In this document: in pieces, positions 43,731-54,960 of the stretch
Layout of the letters: every line of letters begins with the position of its first letter
Position numbering within the stretch: the first letter of the stretch is position 1
NCBI RefSeq assembly: GCF_000149955.1
Contig: NC_030992.1
Coordinates: 3,860,850 to 3,924,849, forward strand
DNA from: Fusarium oxysporum f. sp. lycopersici 4287
Taxonomy: Eukaryota; Ascomycota; Sordariomycetes; Hypocreales; Nectriaceae
Direction: 5' to 3'
DNA length: 64,000 nucleotides
Notes under the pieces: generated by a model
Seen by the model: the letters and a program-made list of their open reading frames with translations, nothing else
Database searches by the model: none
Told to the model about the DNA's origin: nothing
Made by a program: the position numbers and the translations under genes

Positions 43731-44701
43731 GCAAACGGGGCTCGCGTGCACTTTTTCTCTACAGAGCTAGACCGATAAAAAAAGAGTACTCCGTAGTTAG
43801 CTGTGCCTCGTTTCGACATACTGAAAAGGTCCCTTTGCTAAGCTCGTTCAAGATGCGAATTCTCGTTCGGCTGCTTCCGTGGGCGTAGCGGGCAGGGCGC
43901 TACGCCAGATTGAATCTTATCTTCCGTCTTCCGAGGTTGATGCCTTGGCTTGGATCCCTGCCGCAGGTCTCATTTTATGCATGCAAACAGGGACTGGGGA
44001 TTGGTTGGACTTTGCAGTCAGCGCTGAATCAGCGCAGCTCGGGTCAATCAATTGTTGAAGAGTTTTTACTGCATACAAACATATTCATTCAGTACGTAAA
44101 TAAGCAAAACCATGTAATTTGCTATGCCTAGAATTAATGAGAACATAATTGCGTTATTGGTCTTGTCTTGTACTTGGCCTACGTAGAAGTCACCGTAAAT
44201 AACTGGATATTTAACATCATTTGCAGGACGATTCCACAAATAATTTACTCGGCGTTATCTGCCTGAATATGAGGACGAATGGGCAATCAAGAAAATACAC
44301 GTTGCAAGCCAAGAATGTCTCTGATAAGGATTATTGGTATACAACTGAAAGGCCCCCAATGCGACATGCCAGACCGTCAAAACAGGCATTTCGGGCCGCT
44401 CGGCTATGAAATGTTGTTTGTTTAATTTGTAGATTTTCTTGTGTAACGCAGGCTGATCAATTTGGCGGCTTAAAAATAGAGAATTGTCTTTATCGCGTTA
44501 CTCCATTCTATATGCAAGTATGCGTCCAATGATGTGTTTACAATAGTAAAGTCGAAAACGCAAAAAAGGACAATCTAACCAAAACAATGCTTCCCTGATT
44601 CTTGGTAACCAACGCCGTCATATGCAAATGCAGTTCCCTTTCTATCGCACCCAATCTTTTAACCGATCGCACAGATATATCCAATTAAAACAATGCCCTT
44701 C
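43174..44701. other. Intergenic region with palindromes and an A tract
   Basis: About 1.5 kb. It contains palindromes CCGAAAGCTTTCGG (43302-43315) and CGGATATATCCG (43463-43474), a TTGCGTCG-type simple repeat at about 43504-43565 and an A tract at 43704-43730. Small open frames lack support. Confidence 0.55.
43704..43730. repeat. Poly(A) homopolymer, 27 nt
   Basis: An uninterrupted A run with no sign of target-site duplication. Confidence 0.8.
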
Positions 44702-46261
44702 CTATTCCTGGCCAGCCAGCCCTTTTCGTCTTGTCTCGACAACCGTCAAAAACTTATCAAAAGCATTCTTATCCTTCCCCTTCTCCCCCAAACTAACGTT
44801 CAAAAACTCCTTCCCATCACCAGGACTATCAGTATAAGTATAACCCCCACCCTCAATATGTTCCACGTACGGGAAGACAGCGCCATAACCCTGAACAGCC
44901 TCAGATCCATACCGTCGAATACCAGTGCCAGTGGTAAGGGGCAGAGGACACTCAAAGTGCTGATGGCTAGTATCTTGAAATGGCTGAAAAATGGCCTCGT
45001 GGTCTTCTTCGACGTATTCGTAAAAGTCCCCCTCGTAGGTTGGATCAATTGCTTTCCAAGCTCCGTCGTCTAAGCACCAGCCTTGTCCAATTTTAAAGAC
45101 GCGGAGGTTGGGCATGGTATTGGCCCAGTGCTCAAAGATGTGGTGCCAGCGGGTATGTGTATGGTAGGTTGAACCCTCGCGCCAGGCATTGCCTTCTACC
45201 CTTTGGGCGAAGTAACCCTTATCGGAGAGCTCACTAGCCTCGTCTTGGCAAATGGTGCAGCATGCATCTGGCATTATGCTAGCCCGATTGTGATCCGAGT
45301 GCAAAACGGTGCACTCATCGAGATAAAGCTTCTCGATGCCAAGGGATCCGATCCACTCAACCTGCCACCACTGGCTGAACTCAAAATGTCCCAAAGCGAG
45401 AACCTTAAGATTGGGCAGATCGTTGGCACCAATCAGGCGGAAGTCCATGTTGGGAAACCATCCCCATGGGGTTGAAGAAAACAGGGACAGGACCTGGAGA
45501 TTGCTGGCGATGCTGGGGGTGAGCACTATATCAAGAAGATCGTGGTGGATATCTTGGCTGCCCTTCTGTGTCGTAGTAATGACTTCAGAGTCATCAAGGT
45601 CATCAAGGTCACCTCCATCAGCTACGCTGATACGCAGGTCCTTCAGAGCTCCTGAATTCATGACAGCTTGAAAAGCAGGCAGCACTTTGATGCCACTGAC
45701 ATCAATAAGATTCGAGATAGTCAGAGTCTTGATAGGAAGCGGAATGCCAGTTTGAGCTTGTGGATAGCATTCGCATGTAGACGGTTGCGGTGTAGACATG
45801 GTATTCCTGCGAACATAATCATCCATGTTCCACGTCCCCTCAAGACAGTGAAACAACGTCTCTAAAAGTGCTAATCGCGTATTATGGTCGATGTGAGATC
45901 TATCGTGTTCCAGCCGTATGTTGAGAGTGTCGAGTCTAGGAAACATTGAGATGAAGGGAACAGCTTGGAAGAATTTGTCCGTGAGCTCCCGACGCTTATT
46001 CATGGGACAGGATCCTGTCCAGGTATCGCAAGTGACTTCCCGGACATGACATCTCAGATGTTCAGTCATGGCGATGTCAATGAAACGCTGTGGCTCATCT
46101 CTATAAGCGCGGACACGAATGGCGCGGAAGATGATTGGTGTGATGAGGCGGGCAAAAGTGTGACTGACGAGACGAAGGTCGATGAGGGAATATTTGTATA
46201 CGTATCCCAGGATTTGAACCTGGATTTCCTCAGGAAGGGCAGAGAGAGAGGGGGTAGACAT
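44702..46261 (-). CDS. F-box protein (single exon)
   Basis: A 519-residue frame without introns. The N-terminal F-box reads LSALPEEIQVQILGYVYKYSLIDLRLVSHTFARLITPIIFRAI (residues 6-48). The rest has Leu-rich spacing suggestive of irregular leucine-rich repeats, including LPNLKVLALGHFEFSQWW and LGIEKLYLDECTVLHSD. A four-Cys stretch is ACCTICQDE. The C-terminal GGYTYTDSPGDGKEFLNVS region is common in Fusarium F-box proteins of this size. It probably serves as an SCF ubiquitin-ligase adaptor with an unknown target. Compared with the F-box gene at 16119 it shares only the general layout. Confidence 0.85.
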   Translation of the reverse strand: MSTPSLSALPEEIQVQILGYVYKYSLIDLRLVSHTFARLITPIIFRAIRVRAYRDEPQRFIDIAMTEHLRCHVREVTCDTWTGSCPMNKRRELTDKFFQAVPFISMFPRLDTLNIRLEHDRSHIDHNTRLALLETLFHCLEGTWNMDDYVRRNTMSTPQPSTCECYPQAQTGIPLPIKTLTISNLIDVSGIKVLPAFQAVMNSGALKDLRISVADGGDLDDLDDSEVITTTQKGSQDIHHDLLDIVLTPSIASNLQVLSLFSSTPWGWFPNMDFRLIGANDLPNLKVLALGHFEFSQWWQVEWIGSLGIEKLYLDECTVLHSDHNRASIMPDACCTICQDEASELSDKGYFAQRVEGNAWREGSTYHTHTRWHHIFEHWANTMPNLRVFKIGQGWCLDDGAWKAIDPTYEGDFYEYVEEDHEAIFQPFQDTSHQHFECPLPLTTGTGIRRYGSEAVQGYGAVFPYVEHIEGGGYTYTDSPGDGKEFLNVSLGEKGKDKNAFDKFLTVVETRRKGLAGQE

Positions 46262-46926
46262 GATGATGATGATAAAGTAAAGATAGGAAATGAAATTGAG
46301 AGTGAGGCTGAAACTGAAGTGTATGAGTGGTCCGCGGAGATGAGATGATTGAAGTTGGTGTTGAGAGATAAGATGATAGGTGGGTCAACCATCAACTCGA
46401 GTCAGGTCCTCGGAAATACAAAGCAGGAAAAGAAAACCTAGGACAACTTCAAAACGGACAGGGCATTTTATAGTCAGTAGAATGATAGAAACTTGTATTT
46501 GATAAAAATCTGGCTTCTGAGTTCGTGAATAAAATGAGAACATTCAAAGCTTGACTGGGTATGAATTGCCAGTCGACGAGTCGAGCCACAAGGTTTGAGA
46601 ACTCAAGAGCTATTTTGAACGGGATATGTGATTTTTAGGGTATAATTACATAGACTTTCATATCGGTGTTGTGATCTGTGAGAGTGGAAGCTTGAAGGTT
46701 AACTTAGGAAGTGTCAAGGTTTAGAGTAAAGGCTCGAGAGTGGGGTGAGGCAATGAGTCAACCAACTTTAACAAGACAAACCAGTAAGAAGAATAAAAAA
46801 ATAAGCATAAAAACAACAGCCTTGCTCAAAATATAGTTAAAAACACTTGACTATATATTTCAAAAGTTTTCCTTGCCCAATGACACATCACAATTTCTTC
46901 CAACAACTCTATCCTTCCTGACTGGC
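46262..46926. other. AT-rich intergenic region
   Basis: 665 bp holding the F-box promoter and the monooxygenase 3' flank. No other feature is seen. Confidence 0.5.
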
Positions 46927-48444
46927 TCAATCATCCTTCGTCCAATGATACTTCGCAGCTGGATGATCAGCAGGCGGTCTAGCAACTCCCTTCCTCCCAT
47001 AGACATTCTCTCTATACGTGCCCCCATCGACAGCATAATCCTCCCAAAACAACCCCCTCTCCCTCAAAACCGGCAACAAATCAGATATTACCTCCTCAAA
47101 ACTCGCTGGCATGAGAGCATACGCCAGATTGAACCCATCGACGTCAGCTTCGTTGACCCATCGCTCCATCTCATCTGCGATGCGCTCTGGTGTTCCTGCG
47201 ACTGTGGCTCCTAGACCACCGACTTTGATATGATTTGCAACAGTGTGCTTCGTCCATTTTGGCACCCCTGGGATTGACTTGGACCATGATTCCACGGCGG
47301 AGCGAATCGCGTTCGACTCAACATACCGTAATTCCTCATCATCCCCATACTGCGCAAGATCAATCCCCGTCCAGCCCCCAAACAGCGCCAACGCACCATC
47401 CTCTGAGCCATACCCCACAAACTCCTTATACTTCGCATCAGCCTCCTCCTGCGTCTTTCCAATAATCGGACAAAACATAGCCAGGAACTTTATCGCTTTA
47501 GGATCACGACCAAACTGCTCTTTTGCTAGGGTTCTGATCTCAGCTATGTTCTTCGCCACCGTGACGGGGCTGTGGCCTGCGACGAAAATAGCCTCGGCGT
47601 GTTTGGCGGCAAAGTTCTTTCCGGCTTTGGAAGTTCCGGCTTGGAGGATTAGCGGGGTGCGTTGGGGGGAGGGTTGGCAGATGTGAGGGCCTGGCACGGT
47701 GTAGTATTTTCCTGAGTGGTTGATGAGACGGACTAGGGAGGGGTCTGTGTAGATGCCTTTTTCACGGTCGAGTTTGACGGCGTCATCTCGCCAGGATGAT
47801 TGCCTAAGTCCATGAGTGAAAATTCAAATGAAGATGGCGAGTCACGCACCAAAGCTTGTAAGTGACATCGACGTATTCTTCGGCAATGGCATATCTCTCA
47901 TCGTGGCTCGGCTGCTCAGTATGTCCGAGATTTCGAGCAGCAGAGTCGAGATAACCAGTAACGATGTTCCAGCCCAGTCTCCCACCAGTTAGATGGTCCA
48001 CAGTGCTGAGTCTTCGGGCAAGATGATAAGGCTGCTCATAAGTAGTCGCCACGGTTACACCAAAACCAATATTCTTAGTAGCTGCTGCCATAGCTGGCAC
48101 AGTGGCAAGGGGTTCATTGACAGGCCACTGCGCGCCTGAAATGATGGCAGGATCTGGGTTACGAGGACCTTTATAGACATCATAAGATCCCTGAGAATGT
48201 GAGCGATATGTCATGTGATGCAAAGAGAGTAACCCACAAGGACATCAGCGATAAAAATACCGTGAAACTTTCCCTTTTCAAGGAGTTGAGCCAGTTTCAC
48301 CCAGTGACTGATATTATTGAAATCCCATGATTTATCATCCGGATGTCTCCAGAGACCAGGTGATTGATGACCGCTGCATGATTCAACAAAGGCGTTGATA
48401 ATGAGCTGCTTCTTGACCTTGGGGGCCTCTTGCGATTCAGACAT
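46927..48444 (-). CDS. FMN-dependent monooxygenase of the NtaA/SnaA/DszA (luciferase-like) family
   Basis: Three exons (48238-48444, 47850-48190, 46927-47803) give 474 residues. Family landmarks: LIINAFVESCSGHQSPGLWRHP at the N-terminus, GKFHGIFIADVLGSYDVYKG, GFGVTVATTYEQPYHLARRL, STVDHLTGGRLGWNIVTGYLDSAARNLG, and QAGTSKAGKNFAAKHAEAIF in the flavin-phosphate region. These enzymes use reduced FMN from a separate reductase to oxidise nitrilotriacetate, sulfones, alkyl sulfonates or related compounds. No flavin reductase is visible nearby. An upstream element (48946-48982) is shared with the DszC-like gene at 54961, which together with the regulator and transporter between them suggests one pathway. 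The substrate cannot be deduced. Confidence 0.92.
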
Positions 48445-49333
48445 TTTGACTGCAAGTTGTCTCACAATATTGGGTGAATGAGGGGTAAAGAATGAGGTAA
48501 TACTAGTGAATGAGACTTTAGGTGAGCGTAATACTCATATAAGTGATATGCGACACATAAAAGTGTTGCGCAATCGCGGCCCTCGAATCGCGTGCTTGCG
48601 GAGATGGTGGGGCTGGATTCGCGTGTACCTTGAGATCTACTTGCATCAATTGCCGATATCAGATGGTGTGACGAGACTAAACACTATTTTCGGATAAATG
48701 GATGTGATAAAAATACCGCTCATATATCATTTCGTGGCTTCACCGTGTAGCCTGTCAGCTTACTTGAGACACGCCTGACTTCCATCTTAGGCAATTCTCA
48801 TGTTATACAGCAGAAACGGGCCGCACCTCTCTTCTTTTCTTTTTTCTATAATAAATAGGTACCGAGGACCCGGGACTTGGTCGGTAAGCAATTGCCGAGA
48901 TAAGCGTAGATCACGTCAATCCATAGCTGCAGGGTTTACATGTCACATCTCATCATTTTAGGGCGAAATACGCCACAGCCCCGAGGCCCCAAACTAACTA
49001 GGATTTAGATGTGACAGGAAAACGGAATAGGGGGGACAAAAAGATAGACGCATATTTGTGTCCAGAGACTATGCTCCTGCGGCTGTGTAATACAGAGTGG
49101 CACAAGGCTGAGTTTGACTTACTAAGAAGAAATAGACCACCTTCCAATATCTACCATAACCATGTCATTCATAGGGTATAAGAAGTAAAAGAACGTAGAA
49201 TCTTTACTCTAATTGATAGAATAACTAGTCTAAAGATCTTCTAAATTTATCCTAAATTTAGCTAACTATTCTCATTAACTAGGTTAGAGGTCATAGGTTT
49301 CTTTCTCCCCGATGAGTAACAGGGTTCTTCTGT
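48445..49333. other. Upstream region of the DszA-like gene
   Basis: About 890 bp. It contains the shared element at 48946 and an AT-rich stretch at about 49130-49290 with many TpA steps, which may be a RIP-mutated remnant. No gene is supported. Confidence 0.5.
48946..48982. promoter_or_regulatory. 37-nt element shared by both monooxygenase promoters (copy A)
   Basis: It starts with CATCTCATCATTTTAG and continues with C-AAA and ACGCCA up to CCCC. It matches 54610-54646 at 30 of 37 positions with no gap, and lies about 500 bp before the DszA-like start codon. Confidence 0.6.
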
Positions 49334-51863
49334 CTACCCGGTCGCCGAGTCTGGGGTCTCCAAATTCTCTGAAAACAGATCCGATGGTGAAACGCTCGTG
49401 GCTGAAGATAAGTCCAGTCCCATAAAACCCCCACTGAATGCTGTCGTTGGAAATCCAGCGATACACTCTGAGAAAACATCAGTTTCTAGCGCGCCGCGTA
49501 TTAGCAGATATACCTGGACGCAGAATCGGAGGAAAAGGTATGCTGTTACAAAAGACCAGAAGCATAACCTATTTCGGCAGCTTACCTTCGTATGCGTCCC
49601 AAGTAAACTGATCAAGCGACATATCTGTATCCTGAGGCATGTCGGCGGTAGAATCAGCGAGAGGTACGCCAATCTCTTGTTCCTGCAGCCCTAGTCTGAG
49701 GCTTAGATAATCAATCGCCCGCCTGGCTTCCCTAGATACTGTGGTAGAGTGCAGCCAGAGTGGGTACGCGTTACGTAGCAGACCGTGGATCTTTGACCCT
49801 GTGCTCTCGTCCAGCGAAACATCTGGCCGCGACTTGGTCAGCTGCACATAGTAACACAGAATGCTCACGCCTAGCAAAAAGACTGCCCGCGGCCGGGAGG
49901 ACAGGAGCATCCACCTAGCCCACCTTGTAGGATACAGCAGTCCATCTCCCTGTGTTTCCTCGAGCACTATCTGCTGGAATTCCAGAACTTTGATCGCCGC
50001 CTGGACACAAGCTTTGCGTGAGTGTTGATAGCATGTGTGGGTATAGGACGGTGCGAGATATTTGCGGTGAAGCCAGATTGTTAGTCTCTGTATAGCGAGC
50101 TGGAGCAGCACGCGGTGCATAATGATCTCAGGCGCCACCATGAAAGATTGACTAAGGGGCTGCCATTTGAAAATTGGCGGAAGCGATTCTTCAGCTTCTT
50201 GCAGCTTCCGGTCCAACTCCACGATCTCCGTGTACGGATGCTCCTTGGTATCGTTGACAATGTCGTTGACCAGCCCCATCATCTTATCTATCCTCCCCTT
50301 AGCCAAGCTGTATAGCACAGGTGTGACTTCCGTCTCGGGACGCGAAGGGGGTAAACCGATGGTATTTTCGTCAAAATCTGTATCCAGCAGGTTACGCGGC
50401 TCAGCTGTGTCATACTGCTGGGACTTAAGCACACATGGCAGCGCCATCTGGCTCGAGAGACGAAGATCCAACTGCACAATGACTGCCCACACGCGCCGCC
50501 GCATCTCACCAGAAAATGGTGTAATGCTTGGGAAGTTGTGGGGGTCTCGATGATAGCCCTGACTCAGGGCGAGCTGCACGATGATACCTTGTACAAGCCT
50601 TAGCCCGGTCTCATCTTCCTGGGACATGAACGACTCACAGATGAGATAATTAATCAAGGTTTCGAGTACGTACTCCCCGCCTCTGGTATACTGGCCTAGT
50701 ATCAGGCTGTGAAGAGTCTGTTCCCGAAACACGCGCACTCGCCCTTGAATTTCCGGATCCGTTGGGTCATCAATTGAGTGTTGACATAGCGTAGCGACGC
50801 ACATAGCGCTAAATAAGAGCCCGATCCAAATGCACGGCATGGCTGGTGGGTCCTGCCAGAACTTATCATACTATTTAAGTGGTTCAAACTGTCAGCCAAC
50901 GTAAAGAATCCAGGAAGTAGTTTCCAAAAGGAGGAAAAGGGATAAGGGATCCATATTGAACCATAGGTATACCCTCCGATACATAGCAAACACCATACCT
51001 CTTGAAGAAAACGCCCACTGTGAAGTATGCTTGGTACAACACCTTGTGTGTTAAAGTACCTCGCGACCATTCGATCAACAACGGGCCTGGCCGGAACTGA
51101 GGCAAGAAGATCAGCTTTTGTGGTTTGAACCGGCTCATATAGCAGCCTAGGTCCAGGACTATGGAGAAATAAATGATCATTGGTGGCCAGTAGCCGAGCT
51201 TCTTCTTGCTCCTCGTAATGGTCTCTAAGCTCAGAGATACTGTCGAGGACGGCGGCCCAGTGAACGCTCCCGACGTAGCTGGCACCAACACCGTGTGAAT
51301 TCAGACGCATGCTGCCAGGCTCTGAGGCTCTGGGGGAATCAGTAACATCCTTGCTCTGCGATATAGGCGTATTTTTTGAAGCTGGCACGAGCGTTTCCTC
51401 CTCAGGTGTTAGTGGGATCGTAGAGATACTCTGCTGGGATGGAGGATCTGAAGACTCTCGAACGAGGCTGTCGGCATGCACAACTGGCGTCTGCTGCTGG
51501 CTAGCTAGGGAACGAACGAGCTCTTCTAGCTGCTGAATGCGATCCCCGACGCTAACTTTGCTTTTGCCTCGGCTTGTACAGCCTACCTCGTAAGTGCAGG
51601 ATAAGCCAATCCCCCTGTTCGTGCAGGTCTTGCATGGTAGCTGACGGTCACATCGCACCCTGAGTGGCTATCTGTTAGTTTCAGTGCTGTCTCTAGTGCA
51701 AATGTGTGAACTACTTTCGGTTCCTGCAAAAGGTACATGAAAGCAGCGGTTTCTCCCTCCGACGATCTCGAAGTTGAGGCAGCGAGTCTTTGATAACAGT
51801 GCTGGGCTGCTGATTGGGCAGGCTCGGCGTTTCTGTATATGCGGGTGGCTCAAGATAATCCAT
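49334..51863 (-). CDS. Zn2Cys6 transcription factor of the monooxygenase region
   Basis: Four exons (51715-51863, 50999-51659, 49586-50870, 49334-49467) give 742 residues. The first intron interrupts the zinc cluster, which reads CTFCRNRKVRCDRQLPCKTC plus the last Cys after splicing. A coiled dimerisation stretch follows (RIQQLEELVRSLASQQQ). The fungal_trans region includes AMPCIWIGLLFSAMCVATL and RRRVWAVIVQLDLRLSSQMALP. The 128-nt second intron joins FLQE to YDKFWQDPP. For the 3' end I prefer splicing 49468-49585, giving a Ser/Thr/Asp-rich tail ending LETPDSATG; without it the protein stops at 49569 (703 residues). Divergent from the MFS gene, with phased CGGAGCA repeats in between, it is the natural candidate regulator of this group. 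Confidence 0.9.
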
Positions 51864-52522
51864 TAAATGCAAGCTTTTGTCACTTTGAAGTGAAAAGAAA
51901 GCGTCAGCGGAAAGTCAGAGTGGAAGTGACAGATGGAGTATTCGGCGGAGCAAGGTGGTGGTGGGTGTCGGGGGATAGGCGGGTCCATTGGACGGAGCAA
52001 TCGACGGAGCATTTAACGGAGCATTTAATGAGCCAGTCAGAGGACGGGGGCAAACGTAGGCGCCCCACCTTGCGCTTCCAGCTTTACCAGACCTATAAGG
52101 ATGGTTAAGTGGGGCTGATAAAAAGCCAGTATTGGCCAAACATCTAATTACTGCCTTCATTGAAGGACTTTCGGATCACTATTGAGGCAGTGTGAATTTG
52201 ATAGAAACTGCGGGATACTTGAGCTTGATGATTGCCTGTTCTTGTATTGTTTGCTTTGATTTAGTTCGCTGGATGATCTGTTGCTAATCATGTCCAACAA
52301 CGGAGCAAATCCGGGGCAAAACAGGGTCACACGGCATGGCCAACTACTACTTGAGTTTGCCCTTGAAACCACTATTATTTCTTCTCTTATGGCAACATAT
52401 AACTTGTTTTCCAACACGGTCAGCATCGAGGCAGAGGCAAGAAAGCTCAGAAATCTAAGAATTTGGATAGCTTATTCTATGCCCACCACTACACCACATA
52501 CGACGACGGGTATCTGGCAACA
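51864..52522. other. Divergent promoter between regulator and MFS gene
   Basis: 659 bp shared by the two genes, containing the triple 12-bp repeat. No other gene is seen. Confidence 0.6.
51993..52028. promoter_or_regulatory. Three 12-bp CGGAGCA direct repeats
   Basis: cggagcaatcga, cggagcatttaa and cggagcatttaa follow without spacer, about 130-165 bp before the regulator's start codon and about 500 bp before the MFS start. CGG triplets at 12-bp intervals suit a Zn2Cys6 protein binding as a direct-repeat array. Confidence 0.6.
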
Positions 52523-54240
52523 ATGGCGAAAGGTCAAGCCGAGAGCGATAAAACCGTTTGCAATCATGAAGCAACCACGACAGTCAGCTTCGATGCTACG
52601 GCTCAAGGCCATATTGGCCACGACAAGGAACCAAATACCGACAAGCAAGAAGAAACTATTTCTGAAGATATCCATGCTGCAAATATGAAGACTGATGCTG
52701 AAAAGGATGCAATGGAAGCTGGCGAAGTAGCTCCTACACCAGACCCGAATATCGTCGACTGGTCTGGCCCTGACGACCCTGAAAACCCACGCAACTGGTC
52801 CAAAGCCTACAAGTTGACAAACATCATAGTCATCAGCTTATCCGTCCTATACACCAACCTCGCAACCACCATGTTCGCCCCCGGCGCTGCTACCATGCAA
52901 CGAGAATTTGGCTTCAAGAGCAACACAGTTGAAGTCCTGACCATCACCATGGCATCGCTGGGTTTTGCCCTCGGCCAATTATTCATACCCCCTATGTCTG
53001 AGGTTTTTGGCCGCATGCCGATTTACAGGACAAGCTCAATCTTGTACATGGGGTTTACGGCTGGTTGCGCGCGTAGTACTGATGTTGCAGAGTTTCTGGT
53101 CTTTCGTTTGTTAACTGGTATGGCTGCTGCGTCGTATATGTCTACGGGAGGCGGTACGGTGGCTGATCTTTTGCCCAAGGAGGAGAGGGGTGTTGCGATG
53201 GCTATTTTTACCGCTGGGCCGCTCTTTGGCCCTGTATGTACCCCCTTGAGTATTTGTCGGATTTTAATAAGCTGATAATGAGGCTAGGTGCTTGGTCCTA
53301 TTGTGGGAGGATTCGTTGTCGAGAATCTCGGATGGAGATGGTGCTTTTATCTCATCTTGATGCTTGTGAGCACTACCCCTTTTCCTCCTTTTCTAGCGCA
53401 AGATAACCAATATGTTTCCTCTAGGCTGGCGCAGTCACCCTCAGTACCTTCTTATTCATGCACGAAACAAGCTCTATCAACATACTCAAGTCTAAGGCTG
53501 CTAGACTTCGTAAAGAGACAGGCAATCCAAACCTACGGGCCTCCGGCGATGAGCAGACCCCGATCAAGCAGCTCGTCCTCCATGCCCTAACCCGGCCTAT
53601 GAAATTCCTCTTCACATCGCCCATCGTCGCTCTAAGCTCACTCTACATCGCCTTCAACTTCGGTGTAACCATGCTTCTCTTCGCCACATTTCCCACCGTC
53701 TACGAGAACACTTATCAATGGAGTGTTAGTGTTTCCGGGTTGGCGTACATCGGCGTCGGTATTGGTTGCGCCATAGGGGTCATCACCTTTGCCAAGCTTA
53801 GCGATCGCCTTCTAAATGCTGAGGGAGGGAACTACCATGCAGAGCGGCGACTTATAATGATGATGTTTGTATCTCCAATGTTCCCCATCGGCCTGTTCAT
53901 CTACGGTTGGACCACTGAGTACAAAGTACACTGGGTTGTGCCCATCATCGGGACTGCGATCTGCGGACCCGGGGCGGTAATCATCAATTCATCTTCGCAG
54001 ACATATATCATCGACATCTTTGGGCCTCAAGCAGCGGCGTCAGCACTTGCTGCCATTACACTGCTTCGCAATCTAACGGGAGCTTTTCTACCCCTTGCCG
54101 CACCGACACTCTATGCCAACCTTGGAATAGGCTGGGGAAATAGCGTGTTGGCCTTCATCACTGTTGGATTTATACCTGTGCCGATTTACTTTTACTTGTA
54201 CGGTGCATCCCTTCGGAAAAGGTTCCCTGTCGAGATCTGA
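52523..54240 (+). CDS. MFS transporter, DHA1-type
   Basis: Three exons (52523-53233, 53288-53365, 53425-54240) give 534 residues. The start is the first ATG of the frame. After a polar N-terminus of about 80 residues comes VDWSGPDDPENPRNWSKAYK, the entry motif of fungal drug:H+ antiporter-1 permeases. Twelve helices follow, including GFALGQLFIPPMSEVFGRMP (loop 2-3), FRLLTGMAAASYMSTGGGTVADL and [23 protein letters not shown] (antiporter motif C region, made only after splicing). It resides in the plasma membrane, exporting or importing small organic compounds. Divergent from the Zn2Cys6 gene and upstream of the DszC-like gene, it may carry the pathway's substrate or a toxic intermediate. Confidence 0.92.
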
Positions 54241-54960
54241 CGCAGAGAAATGTGTCACTTAACGATACCAATCTTATCGCTTACCAGCAAGTGCATAATC
54301 CTGGCTTATCAATCACTCTTTGTGCAAAAATCTTTCATTTCTTCTTCTTTTGAATTGGCCCGAGCCATGAACCTGCACTTGGCTTCCCTGTTTCCATATC
54401 AAACTATACTGCAGCAGAAGTAACATAGAGCTCCGAGTTATGTTGGTCTCATTTTATGGTTTAATATTTCAATGAAACAGTTTTATGTATTCTAAAATAA
54501 ACATAGTATAAAGCTCAGTTTGTATCATGTATTTTATCAAATTAATACAAAAGCAAGTGGAAGATAGACTAGTGGCTTAGTCATTCTGTATGGCATGCTT
54601 TGTGCCGCCCATCTCATCATTTTAGACCAAAACACGCCAATACCCCAGCTGAACCTTGATAACGCCAATCACGCAAGAGAAGATCAGCCCATGGGTGCAA
54701 ACCACTAGATAACCGCTTTGACATTGACACAATTACTGGAGAATGATCGCCATAGATAAATTGCTCAACTGCCGAGGTTAGCTTGAGCTGCAGACAGTTT
54801 GGGCCGTTTGTCCCTGCAGCTATGATAACGACATACGTGACGTTGTAAACGCAATGTGAGGTGCAGTCTGCCTATATAGACAACATAATTCTCAGAACAT
54901 TGTCCTCAACTTATTATTCTCCATAGAGTCATATTTCATTATACCCAAGCATTTCTCATC
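54241..54960. other. Upstream region of the DszC-like gene
   Basis: 720 bp with the second copy of the shared element (54610) and a TATATA box at 54873-54878, about 85 bp before the start codon. No gene is seen. Confidence 0.55.
54610..54646. promoter_or_regulatory. 37-nt element shared by both monooxygenase promoters (copy B)
   Basis: The first 16 nt, CATCTCATCATTTTAG, are identical to copy A at 48946, followed by C-AAA, ACGCCA and CCCC in register. It lies about 315 bp before the start codon at 54961. Confidence 0.6.

Noticed and set aside
49569..49586. Ending the Zn2Cys6 regulator at the stop at 49569
   Set aside because: A GTAAGC donor lies just before it, and splicing to 49467 gives a typical Ser/Thr/Asp-rich tail in frame; kept as an alternative only.
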